Shown: positions 1-11,357 of the stretch, piece by piece | Layout of the letters: each line of letters opens with the position of its first letter | How positions within the stretch are numbered: position 1 is the stretch's first letter | From: Hippophae tibetana | Taxonomy: Eukaryota; Streptophyta; Magnoliopsida; Rosales; Elaeagnaceae | Direction: 5' to 3' | NCBI GenBank assembly: GCA_037013495.1 | Contig: JAZDXN010000030.1 | Coordinates: 1,550,001-1,614,000 of the forward strand | DNA: 64,000 nt | Translations under genes and position numbers: made by a program | The notes under the pieces: generated by a model | Database searches by the model: none | Told to the model about the DNA's origin: nothing | Seen by the model: only the letters and a program-made list of their open reading frames with translations

Positions 1-3000
1 TCAAGTTCAATATGATGTGTTACCATTATTCTCCCTACAAACAGGTTCTATATATAGGTTAATATAACTAAAAATCATTTTTTTGGCGACTAATTCAGAG
101 TAAAATAAATTGTTTTAATGTAATTTTCTCTACCAAATGTCTTATTTTGTTTTGCAAAAATTAAAATATGTTAAAGTTATATAAAATAAATAAACTCACT
201 TTTACTATTTTGTAATAAATGTATTAAAAATGTTATAAATAAATAAATAAAACATAAAGTGTTTCCTTTATGTGAAATAAATCATATTAAATAAAATCAT
301 ATATAAGTACATACTATAAATATATATATTAGATTGAATGAAATCATTATTTACCAATTAAAAAAAGCTATTAGTGGTTGAAATATCATACATTCCACAT
401 GTATCTTAAAAGTAGGAGAAATTGGAAAACCAAGATTAAGAGACAGGGGGATTACCCTTTGTGGTGTCGATACCCTAGACATGATCGTGCAATATCCAAC
501 AAAATTATGCACATAATTGTTAAACTTATACAAATTACAGTAGATTATAATTTATACATACGTAATTTTGGTATCATATTATGAGCTAATAAATATTTTA
601 CATATTTTGTTAATATTTTTTGAAGTCTTACTTTTATAATTAAGAATATGTCTAACAATTATACAAACATAAATAGGGATTTCCAAAATTCATAAATTAT
701 CTCGATACAAAAATTCCTCGTTTGCATGCAAACATTCAAACAATAAATTTGTATTGTATATAAGATCTACAAATATAGCTATATTATCTTCTTCAAGTTC
801 AATATGATGTGTTACCATTATTCTCCCTACAAACAGCTTCTATATATAGGTTAATATAACTGAAAATCATTTTTTTGCCAACTAATTCAGAGTAAAATAA
901 ATTGGTTTAATGTAATTTTCTCTACCAAATGTCTTATTTTGTTTTGCAAAAATTAAAATATGTTAAAGTTATATAAAATAAATAAACTCACTTTTACTAT
1001 TTTATAATAAATGTATTAAAAATGTTATAAATAAATAAATAAAACATAAATGTTTTCCTTTATTTGAAATAAATCATATTAAATAAAATCATATATAAGT
1101 AGATACTATAAATATATATATATTAGATTGAATGAAATCATTATTTACCAATTAAAAAAACCTATTAGTGGTTGAAATATCATACATTCTACATGTATCT
1201 TAAAAATAGGAGAAATTGGAAAACCAAGATTAAGAGACAAGGGGATTACCCTTTGTGGTGTCGATACCCTAGACATGATCGTGCAATATCCAACAAAATT
1301 ATGCACGTAATTGTTAAACTTATACAAATAACAGTAGATTATAATTTATACATACGTAATTTTGGTATCATATTATGAGCTAATAAATATTTTACATATT
1401 TTGTTAATATTTCTTTGAAGTCTTACTTTTATAATTAGGAATATGTCTATCAATTATACAAACATAAATACGGATTGCCAAAATTCATAAATTAACTCGA
1501 TACAAAAATTCCTCGTTTGCATGCAAACATTCAAACAATAAATTTGTATTGTATATAAGATCTACAAATATAACTATATTATCTTCTTCATGTTCAATAT
1601 GATGTATTACCATAATTCTCCCTACAAACTATTTCTATATATAGGTTAATATAACTGAAAATCATTTTTTTTTGCCGACTAATTTAGAGTAAAATAAATT
1701 GATTTAATGTAATTTTCACTACCAAATGTCTTATTTTGTTTTGAAAAAATTAAACTATGTTATAGTTATATAAAATAAATAAACTCACTTTTACTATTTT
1801 ATAATAAATGTATTAAATATGTTATAAATAAATAAATAATACATAAAGTTTTTCCTTTATTTGAAATAAATCATAATAAATAAAATTATATATCAGTAGA
1901 TACTATAAATATATATATTAGATTTAATGAAATCATTATTTACTAATTGAAAAAACCTATTAGTGGTTGAAATATCATACATTCCACAAGTATCTTAAAA
2001 GTAGGACAAATTGGAAAACCAAGAGTAAGAGACAAGGGGATTACCCTTTGTGGTGTCAATACCCTAGACATGATCGTGCAATATCCAACAAAATTATGGA
2101 CGTAATTGTAAACTTATGCAAATAAGAGTAGATTATAATTTATACATACGTAATTTTGGTATCATATTATGAGCTAATAAATATTTTACATATTTTGTTA
2201 ACATTTCTTTGAAGTCTTACTTTTATAATTAGGAATATGTCTAACAATTCTACAAACATAAATAGGGATTGCCAAAATTCATAAATTATCTCGATACAAA
2301 AATTCCTCGTTTGCATGCAAACATTCAAACAATAAATTTGTATTGTATATAAGATCTACAAATATAACTATATTATCTTCTTCAAGTTCAATATGATGTG
2401 TTACCATTATTCTCCCTACAAATAACTTCTATATATAGGTTAATATAACTAAAAATCATTTTTTTTGGCGACTAATTCAGAGTAAAATAAATTGTTTTAA
2501 TGTAATTTTCTCTACCAAATTTCTTATTTTGTTTTGCAAAAATTAAAATATGTTAAAGTTATATAAAATAAATAAACTCACTTTTACTATTTTGTAATAA
2601 ATGTATTAAAAATGTTATAAATAAAGAAATAATACATAAAGTTTTTCCTTTATGTGAAATAAATCATATTAAATAAAATCACATATAAGTAGATAATATA
2701 AATATATATATTAGATTGAATGAAATCATTATTTACCAATTAAAAAAAGCTATTAGTGGTTGAAATATCATACATTCCACATGTATCTTAAAAGTAGGAG
2801 AAATTGGAAAACCAAGATTAAGAGACAGGGGGATTACCCTTTGTGGTGTCGATACCCTAGACATGATCGTGCAATATCCAACAAAATTATACACGTAATT
2901 TTTAAACTTATACAAATTACAGTAGATTATAATTTATACATACGTAATTTTGGTATCATATTATGAGCTAATAAATATTTTACATATTTTGTTAACATTT

Positions 3001-4876
3001 CTTTGAAGTATTACTTTTATAATTAGGAATATGTCTAAAAATTCTACAAACATAAATAGGGATTGCCAAAATTCATAAATTATCTCGATACAAAAATTCC
3101 TCGTTTGCATGCAAACATTCAAACAATAAATTTGTATTGTATATAAGATCTACAAATATAACTATATTATCTTCTTCAAGTTCAATATGATGTGTTACCG
3201 TTATTCTCCCTACAAACAGCTTCTATATATAGGTTAATATAACTAAAAATCATTTTTTTTGGCGACTAATTCAGTGAAAAATAAATTGTTTTAATGTAAT
3301 TTTCTCTACCAAATGTCTTATTTTGTTTTGCAAAAATTAAAATATGTTAAAGTTATATAAAATAAATAAACTCACTTTTACTATTTTCTAATAAATGTAT
3401 TAAAAATGTTATAAATAAATAAATAATACATAAAGTGTTTCCTTTATGTGAAATAAATCATATTAAATAAAATCATATATAAGTAGATACTATAAATATA
3501 TATATTAGATTTAATGAAATCATTATTTATCAATTAAAAAAAGCTATTAGTGGTTGAAATATCATACATTCCACATGTATCTTAAAAGTAGGAGAAAATG
3601 GAAAACCAAGATTAAGAGACAGGGGGATTACCCTTTGTGGTGTCGATACCCTAGACATGATCGTGCAATATCCAACAAAATTATGCACGTAATTGTTAAA
3701 CTTATACAAATTACAGTAGATTATAATTTATACATACGTAATTTTGGTATCATATTATGAGCTAATAAATATTTTACATATTTTGTTAATATTTTTTGAA
3801 GTCTTACTTTTATAATTAAGAATATGTCTAACAATTATACAAACATAAATAGGGATTTCCAAAATTCATAAATTATCTCGATACAAAAATTCCTCGTTTG
3901 CATGCAAACATTCAAACAATAAATTTGTATTGTATATAAGATCTACAAATATAACTATATTATCTTCTTCAAGTTCAATATGATGTGTTACCATTATTCT
4001 CCCTACAAACAGCTTCTATATATAGGTTAATATAACTGAAAATCATTTTTTTTGGCAACTAATTCAGAGTAAAATAAATTGTTTTAATGTAATTTTCTCT
4101 ACCAAATGTCTTATTTTGTTTTGCAAAAATTAAAATATGTTAAAGTTATATAAAATAAATAAACTCACTTTTACTATTTTATAATAAATGTATTAAAAAT
4201 GTTATAAATAAATAAATAATACATAAAGTGTTTCCTTTATGTGAAATAAATCATATTAAATAAAATCATATATAAGTAGATACTATAAATATATATATTA
4301 GATTTAATGAAATCATTATTTATCAATTAAAAAAAGCTATTAGTGGTTGAAATATCATACATTCCACATGTATCTTAAAAGTAGGAGAAAATGGAAAACC
4401 AAGATTAAGAGACAGGGGGATTACCCTTTGTGGTGTCGATACCCTAGACATGATCGTGCAATATCCAACAAAATTATGCACGTAATTGTTAAACTTATAC
4501 AAATTACAGTAGATTATAATTTATACATACGTAATTTTGGTATCATATTATGAGCTAATAAATATTTTACATATTTTGTTAATATTTCTTTGAAGTCTTA
4601 CTTTTATAATTAGGAATATGTCTATCAATTATACAAACATAAATAGGGATTGCCAAAATTCATAAATTATCTCGATACAAAAATTCCTCGTTTGCATGCA
4701 AACATTCAAACAATAAATTTGTATTGTATATAAGATCTACAAATATAACTATATTATCTTCTTCAAGTTCAATATGATGTGTTACCATTATTCTCCCTAC
4801 AAACAGGTTCTATATATAGGTTAATATAACTAAAAATCATTTTTTTTGGCGACTAATTCAGAGTAAAATAAATTGT
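1..4876 (+). repeat. Mixed monomer block, no clear HOR
   Basis: Six landmarks (378 to 4347). The monomers at 1172 and 1967 match those at 22579 and 23374 at a constant offset of 21407 bp, sharing rare markers such as AAACATAAATG and ACAAGTATC; the relation continues less exactly at 2760 and 24167. The 3' parts of the monomers at 378 and 3554 share AAGAATATG and AGGGATTTCC, 3176 bp (four monomers) apart. The monomers at 3554 and 4347 share GAGAAAATGG. The block looks like scrambled remains of older HORs. Confidence 0.7.
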
Positions 4877-7800
4877 TTTAATGTAATTTTCTCTACCAAA
4901 TGTCTTATTTTGTTTTGCAAAAATTAAAATATGTTAAAGTTATATAAAATAAATAAACTCACTTTTACTATTTTGTAATAAATGTATTAAAAATGTTATA
5001 AATAAAGAAATAATACATAAAGTTTTTCCTTTATGTGAAATAAATCATATTAAATAAAATCACATATAAGTAGATAATATAAATATATATATTAGATTGA
5101 ATGAAATCATTATTTACCAATTAAAAAAAGCTATTAGTGGTTGAAATATCATACATTCCACATGTATCTTAAAAGTAGGAGAAATTGGAAAACCAAGATT
5201 AAGAGACAGGGGGATTACCCTTTGTGGTGTCGATACCCTAGACATGATCGTGCAATATCCAACAAAATTATACACGTAATTGTTAAACTTATACAAATTA
5301 GAGTAGATCATAATTTATACATACGTAATTTTGGTATCATATTATCAGCTAATAAATATTTTACATATTTTGTTAATATTTTTTTGAAGTCTTACTTTTG
5401 TAATTAGGAATATGTCTAACAATTCTACAAACATAAATACGGATCGCCAAAATTCATAAATTAACTCGATACAAAATTTCCTCGTTTGCATGCAAACATT
5501 CAAACAATAAATTTGTATTGTATATAAGATCTCCAAATATAACTATATTATCTTCTTCAAGTTCAATATGATGTGTTACCGTTATTCTCCCTACAAACAG
5601 CTTCTATATATAGGTTAATATAACTAAAAATCATTTTTTTTGGCGACTAATTCAGTGAAAAATAAATTGTTTTAATGTAATTTTCTCTACCAAATGTCTT
5701 ATTTTGTTTTGCAAAAATTAAAATATGTTAAAGTTATATAAAATAAATAAACTCACTTTTACTATTTTGTAATAAATGTATTAAAAATGTTATAAATAAA
5801 TAAATAATACATAAAGTTTTTCCTTTATGTGAAATAAATCATATTAAATAAAATCACATATAAGTAGATACTATAAATATATATATTAGATTGAATGAAA
5901 TCATTATTTACCAATTAAAAAAAGCTATTAGTGGTTGAAATATCATACATTCCACATGTATCTTAAAAGTAGGAGAAATTGGAAAACCAAGATTAAGAGA
6001 CAGGGGGATTACCCTTTGTGGTGTCGATACCCTAGACATGATCGTGCAATATCCAACAAAATTATACACGTAATTGTTAAACTTATACAAATTAGAGTAG
6101 ATCATAATTTATACATACGTAATTTTGGTATCATATTATGAGCTAATAAATATTTTACATATTTTGTTAATATTTTTTTGAAGTCTTACTTTTGTAATTA
6201 GGAATATGTCTAACAATTCTACAAACATAAATACGGATCGCCAAAATTCATAAATTAACTCGATACAAAATTTCCTCGTTTGCATGCAAACATTCAAACA
6301 ATAAATTTGTATTGTATATAAGATCTCCAAATATAACTATATTATCTTCTACAAGTTAAATATGATGTGTTACCATTATTCTCCCTACAAACAGCTTCTA
6401 TATATAGGCTAATATAACTAAAAATCATTTTTTTTGGCGACTAATTTAGAGTAAAATAAATGTGTTTAATGTAATTTTCTCTACCAAATGTCTTATTTTG
6501 TTTTGCAAAAATTAAAATATGTTAAAGTTATATAAAATAAATAAACTCACTTTTACTATTTTGTAATAAATGTATTAAAAATGTTATAAATAAAGAAATA
6601 ATACATAAAGTTTTTCCTTTATGTGAAATAAATCATATTAAATAAAATCACATATAAGTAGATAATATAAATATATATATTAGATTGAATGAAATCATTA
6701 TTTACCAATTAAAAAAAGCTATTAGTGGTTGAAATATCATACATTCCACATGTATCTTAAAAGTAGGAGAAATTGGAAAACCAAGATTAAGAGACAGGGG
6801 GATTACCCTTTGTGGTGTCGATACCCTAGACATGATCGTGCAATATCCAACAAAATTATACACGTAATTGTTAAACTTATACAAATTAGAGTAGATCATA
6901 ATTTATACATACGTAATTTTGGTATCATATTATCAGCTAATAAATATTTTACATATTTTGTTAATATTTTTTTGAAGTCTTACTTTTGTAATTAGGAATA
7001 TGTCTAACAATTCTACAAACATAAATACGGATCGCCAAAATTCATAAATTAACTCGATACAAAATTTCCTCGTTTGCATGCAAACATTCAAACAATAAAT
7101 TTGTATTGTATATAAGATCTCCAAATATAACTATATTATCTTCTTCAAGTTCAATATGATGTGTTACCGTTATTCTCCCTACAAACAGCTTCTATATATA
7201 GGTTAATATAACTAAAAATCATTTTTTTTGGCGACTAATTCAGTGAAAAATAAATTGTTTTAATGTAATTTTCTCTACCAAATGTCTTATTTTGTTTTGC
7301 AAAAATTAAAATATGTTAAAGTTATATAAAATAAATAAACTCACTTTTACTATTTTGTAATAAATGTATTAAAAATGTTATAAATAAATAAATAATACAT
7401 AAAGTTTTTCCTTTATGTGAAATAAATCATATTAAATAAAATCACATATAAGTAGATACTATAAATATATATATTAGATTGAATGAAATCATTATTTACC
7501 AATTAAAAAAAGCTATTAGTGGTTGAAATATCATACATTCCACATGTATCTTAAAAGTAGGAGAAATTGGAAAACCAAGATTAAGAGACAGGGGGATTAC
7601 CCTTTGTGGTGTCGATACCCTAGACATGATCGTGCAATATCCAACAAAATTATACACGTAATTGTTAAACTTATACAAATTAGAGTAGATCATAATTTAT
7701 ACATACGTAATTTTGGTATCATATTATGAGCTAATAAATATTTTACATATTTTGTTAATATTTTTTTGAAGTCTTACTTTTGTAATTAGGAATATGTCTA

Positions 7801-8150
7801 ACAATTCTACAAACATAAATACGGATCGCCAAAATTCATAAATTAACTCGATACAAAATTTCCTCGTTTGCATGCAAACATTCAAACAATAAATTTGTAT
7901 TGTATATAAGATCTCCAAATATAACTATATTATCTTCTACAAGTTAAATATGATGTGTTACCATTATTCTCCCTACAAACAGCTTCTATATATAGGCTAA
8001 TATAACTAAAAATCATTTTTTTTGGCGACTAATTTAGAGTAAAATAAATGTGTTTAATGTAATTTTCTCTACCAAATGTCTTATTTTGTTTTGCAAAAAT
8101 TAAAATATGTTAAAGTTATATAAAATAAATAAACTCACTTTTACTATTTT
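4877..8150 (+). repeat. Dimer HOR, period 1588 bp, ~2 units
   Basis: The stretch from 4877 matches the stretch from 6465 at every landmark I compared: alternating TTATCAGC (5141, 6729) and TTATGAGC (5935, 7523) monomers, TTACCGTTATT at about 5577 and 7165, and CTACAAGTTAAATATG at about 6349 and 7937. Identity begins after a T/G mismatch at 4876/6464 and stops at a G/A mismatch at 6563/8151. The monomer at 8317 resumes the same class, but its preceding 130 bp differ, which suggests a conversion patch or a different donor. Likely a recent two-unit amplification. Confidence 0.8.
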
Positions 8151-8653
8151 ATAATAAATGTATTAAATATGTTATAAATAAATAAATAATACATAAAGTG
8201 TTTCCTTTATGTGAAATAAATCATATTAAATAAAATCACATATAAGTAGATACTATAAATATTTATATTAGATTGAATGAAATCATTATTTACCAATTAA
8301 AAAAAGCTATTAGTGGTTGAAATATCATACATTCCACATGTATCTTAAAAGTAGGAGAAATTGGAAAACCAAGATTAAGAGACAGGGGGATTACCCTTTG
8401 TGGTGTCGATACCCTAGACATGATCGTGCAATATCCAACAAAATTATACACGTAATTGTTAAACTTATACAAATTAGAGTAGATCATAATTTATACATAC
8501 GTAATTTTGGTATCATATTATCAGCTAATAAATATTTTACATATTTTGTTAATATTTTTTTGAAGTCTTACTTTTGTAATTAGGAATATGTCTAACAATT
8601 CTACAAACATAAATACGGATCGCCAAAATTCATAAATTAACTCGATACAAAAT
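8151..8653 (+). repeat. Transition between dimer and pentamer HORs
   Basis: The core is of the TTATCAGC class of the preceding dimers, but positions about 8150-8275 carry markers of another class: AAATATGTTATAAATAAATA, AAGTGTTTCC, and an interrupted AT run AAATATTTATATTAG also seen near 12220 and 16183. The broken palindrome GTTTGGATGC (about 8660), just past the end, matches the following pentamer. This looks like a recombination seam. Confidence 0.55.
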
Positions 8654-10755
8654 TTCCTCGTTTGGATGCAAACATTCAAACAATAAATTTGTATTGTATA
8701 TAAGATCTACAAATATAACTATATTATCTTCCACAAGTTCAATATGATGTATTACCATTATTCTCCCTACAAACTACTTCTATATATAGGTTAATATAAC
8801 TGAAAATCATTTTTTTGCCAACAAATTCAGTGTAAAATAAATGGGTTTAATGTAATTTTCTCTACCAAATGTCTTATTTTGTTTTGAAAAAATTAAAATA
8901 TGTTAAAGTTATATAAAATAAATAAACTCACTTTTACTATTTTATAATAAATGTATTAAATATGTTATAAATAATACATAAAGTTTTTCCTTTATGTGAA
9001 ATAAATCATATTAAATAAAATCACATATAAGTAGATACTATAAATATATATATTAGATTGAATGAAATCATTATTTACCAATTAAAAAAAGCTATTAGTG
9101 GTTGAAATATCATACATTCCACATGTATCTTAAAAGTAGGAGAAATTGGAAAACCAAGATTAAGAGACACGGGGATTACCCTTTGTGGTGTCGATACCCT
9201 AGACATGATCGTGCAATATCCAACAAAATTATGCACGTAATTGTTAAACTTATACAAATTACAGTAGATTATAATTTATTCATACGTAATTTTGGTATCA
9301 TATTATGAGCAAATAAATATTTTACATATTTTGTTAACATTTATTGGAATTCTTACTTTTATAATTAGGAATATGTCTAACAATTCTACAAATATAAATA
9401 CGGATTTCCACAATTCATAAATTATCTCGATACAAAAATTCCTCGTTTTGCATGCAAACATTCAAACAATAAATTTGTATTGTATATAAGATCTACAAAT
9501 ATAACTATATTATCTTCTTCAAGTTCAATATGATGTGTTAACATTATTCTCCCTACAAACTACATCTATATATAGGTTAATATAACTGAAAATCATTTTT
9601 TTTTGCCGACTAATTTGGAGTAAAATAAATTGGTTTAATGTAATTTTCTCTACCAAATGTCTTATTTTGTTTTGAAAAAATTAAAATATGTTAAAGTTAT
9701 ATAAAATAAATAAACTCACTTTTACTATTTTATAATAAATGTATTAAATATGTTATAAATAAATAAATAATACATAAAGTTTTTCCTTTATTTGAAATAA
9801 ATCATATTAAATAAAATTATATATAAGTAGATACTATAAATATATATATTAGATTTAATGAAATCATTATTTACCAATTAAAAAAACCTATTAGTGGTTG
9901 AAATATCATACATTCCACATGTATCTTAAAAGTAGGAGAAATTGGAAAACCAAGATTAAGAGACAGGGGGATTACCCTTTGTGGTGTCAATACCCTAGAC
10001 CTGATCGTGCAATATCCAACAAAATTATGGACGTAATTGTAAACTTATACAAATAACAGTAGATTATAATTTATACATACGTAATTTTGGTATCATATTA
10101 TGAGCTAATAAATATTTTACATATTTTGGTAACATTTCTTTGAAGTCTTACTTTTATAATTAGGAATATGTCTAACAATTCTACAAACATAAATAGGGAT
10201 TGCCAAAATTCATAAATTATCTCGATACAAAAATTCCTCGTTTGCATGCAAACATTCAAACAATAAATTTGTATTGTATATAAGATCTACAAATATAACT
10301 ATATTATCTTCTTCAAGTTCAATATGATGTGTTACCACTATTCTCCCTACAAACAGCTTCTATATATAGGTTAATATAAATGAAAATCATTTTTTTTGCC
10401 AACTAATTCAGTGTAAAATAAATTGTTTTAATGTAATTTTCTCTACCAAATGTCTTATTTTGTTTTGCAAAAATTAAAATATGTTAAAGTTATATAAAAT
10501 AAATAAACTCACTTTTACTATTTTGTAATAAATGTATTAAAAATGTTATAAATAAATAAATAATACATAAAGTTTTTCCTTTATGTGAAATAAATCATAT
10601 TAAATAAAATCACATATAAGTAGATACTATAAATATATATATTAGATTGAATGAAATCATTATTTACCAATTAAAAAAAGCTATTAGTGGTTGAAATATC
10701 ATACATTCCACATGTATCTTAAAAGTAGGAGAAATTGGAAAACCAAGATTAAGAG

Positions 10756-10775
10756 ACAGGGGGATTACCCTTTGT
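10756..10775 (+). other. G+C-rich core hairpin (one per monomer)
   Basis: An inverted repeat with ATTA loop: the 5' arm ACAGGGGG or ACAAGGGG faces CCCTTTGT. In the ACAAGGGG variants (for example the monomers at 1172, 24167 and 51134) the stem is 8 bp with one G-T pair. The ACAGGGGG variants seen here have two G-T pairs. This core is the least A+T-rich part of the monomer and among the most constant between variants. Whether it folds or binds anything is unknown. Confidence 0.5.
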
Positions 10776-11033
10776 GGTGTCGATACCCTAGACATGATCG
10801 TGCAATATCCAACAAAATTATACACGTAATTGTTAAACTTATACAAATTAGAGTAGATCATAATTTATACATACGTAATTTTGGTATCATATTATGAGCT
10901 AATAAATATTTTACATATTTTGTTAATATTTTTTTGAAGTCTTACTTTTGTAATTAGGAATATGTCTAACAATTCTACAAACATAAATACGGATCGCCAA
11001 AATTCATAAATTAACTCGATACAAAATTTCCTC

Positions 11034-11047
11034 GTTTGCATGCAAAC
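11034..11047. other. 14-bp perfect palindrome, one per monomer
   Basis: GTTTGCATGCAAAC reads the same on both strands and contains the SphI site GCATGC. It consists of two overlapping inverted ATGCAAA(C) half-sites, resembling the octamer half-sites of POU factors and the CATGCA (RY) element of plant B3 factors. It is retained in most monomers. Variants: one extra T in the left arm (GTTTTGCATGC, for example about 9444 and 36414), GTTCGCATGC (for example about 19755 and 41176), and a broken centre GTTTGGATGC in four monomers (about 8660, 12623, 16586 and 35625). A binding role is inference only. Confidence 0.6.
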
Positions 11048-11076
11048 ATTCAAACAATAAATTTGTATTGTATATA

Positions 11077-11099
11077 AGATCTCCAAATATAACTATATT
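11077..11099. other. BglII site plus A+T dyad
   Basis: AGATCT is followed by AATATA-AC-TATATT, a 6-bp-arm inverted repeat with a 2-bp spacer. The pair sits just downstream of a TATATAAG string and about 30 bp after the 14-bp palindrome. It is present in essentially every monomer I looked at; the base after AGATCT is A or C depending on the variant. BglII should therefore cut the array into a ~794 bp ladder. The TATATAAG string looks like a TATA box, but nothing downstream supports a transcript start. Confidence 0.45.
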
Positions 11100-11183
11100 A
11101 TCTTCTACAAGTTAAATATGATGTGTTACCATTATTCTCCCTACAAACAGCTTCTATATATAGGCTAATATAACTAAAAATCA

Positions 11184-11191
11184 TTTTTTTT
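11184..11191 (+). repeat. T-run, length variable between monomers
   Basis: A homopolymer T tract follows AATCA in every monomer and is followed by GGCGAC, GCCGAC or GCCAAC. It varies between about 7 and 9 T, as expected for slippage, and explains most 1-bp differences in monomer length. The trinucleotides after it are useful diagnostic sites for monomer classes. Confidence 0.7.
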
Positions 11192-11341
11192 GGCGACTAA
11201 TTCAGAGTAAAATAAATGTGTTTAATGTAATTTTCTCTACCAAATGTCTTATTTTGTTTTGCAAAAATTAAAATATGTTAAAGTTATATAAAATAAATAA
11301 ACTCACTTTTACTATTTTGTAACAAATGTATTAAAAAATTT

Positions 11342-11357
11342 ATAAATAAATAAATAA
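11342..11357 (+). repeat. (AAAT)n microsatellite inside monomer
   Basis: ATAAATAAATAAATAA is present in most monomers. Twelve copies carry only ATAAATAA here, an 8-bp loss that makes the interval 784-786 bp. These are the copies just before the landmarks at 9102, 13065, 17028, 20197, 36066, 41618, 45582, 49545, 51920, 54294, 56669 and 59044. Another class has AAATAAAGAAATAAT (for example about 4999, 24028 and 26409). The tract is a good class marker. Confidence 0.8.

Noticed and set aside
378-584. 68-codon plus-strand open frame recurring in most monomers, and its 60-65-codon antisense partner
   Set aside because: They start at TTG, overlap each other on opposite strands, match no family I recognise, and are destroyed by a shared 1-bp deletion or stops in about a quarter of copies without loss of those copies.
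655-675. Telomere-like TTAGG units (AATTAGGAATAT)
   Set aside because: Single isolated occurrence per monomer, never tandem.
5345-5536. 62-64-codon minus-strand hydrophobic frame (present in some monomers only)
   Set aside because: It exists only in variants lacking a stop in this A+T-rich stretch. Hydrophobic Ile/Phe/Leu content is expected from A+T-rich codons. No start signal or homologue is visible.
10776-10787. A real tRNA gene around the B-box-like string
   Set aside because: No cloverleaf can be drawn: acceptor arms and anticodon stem are absent, and the A-box match is poor.
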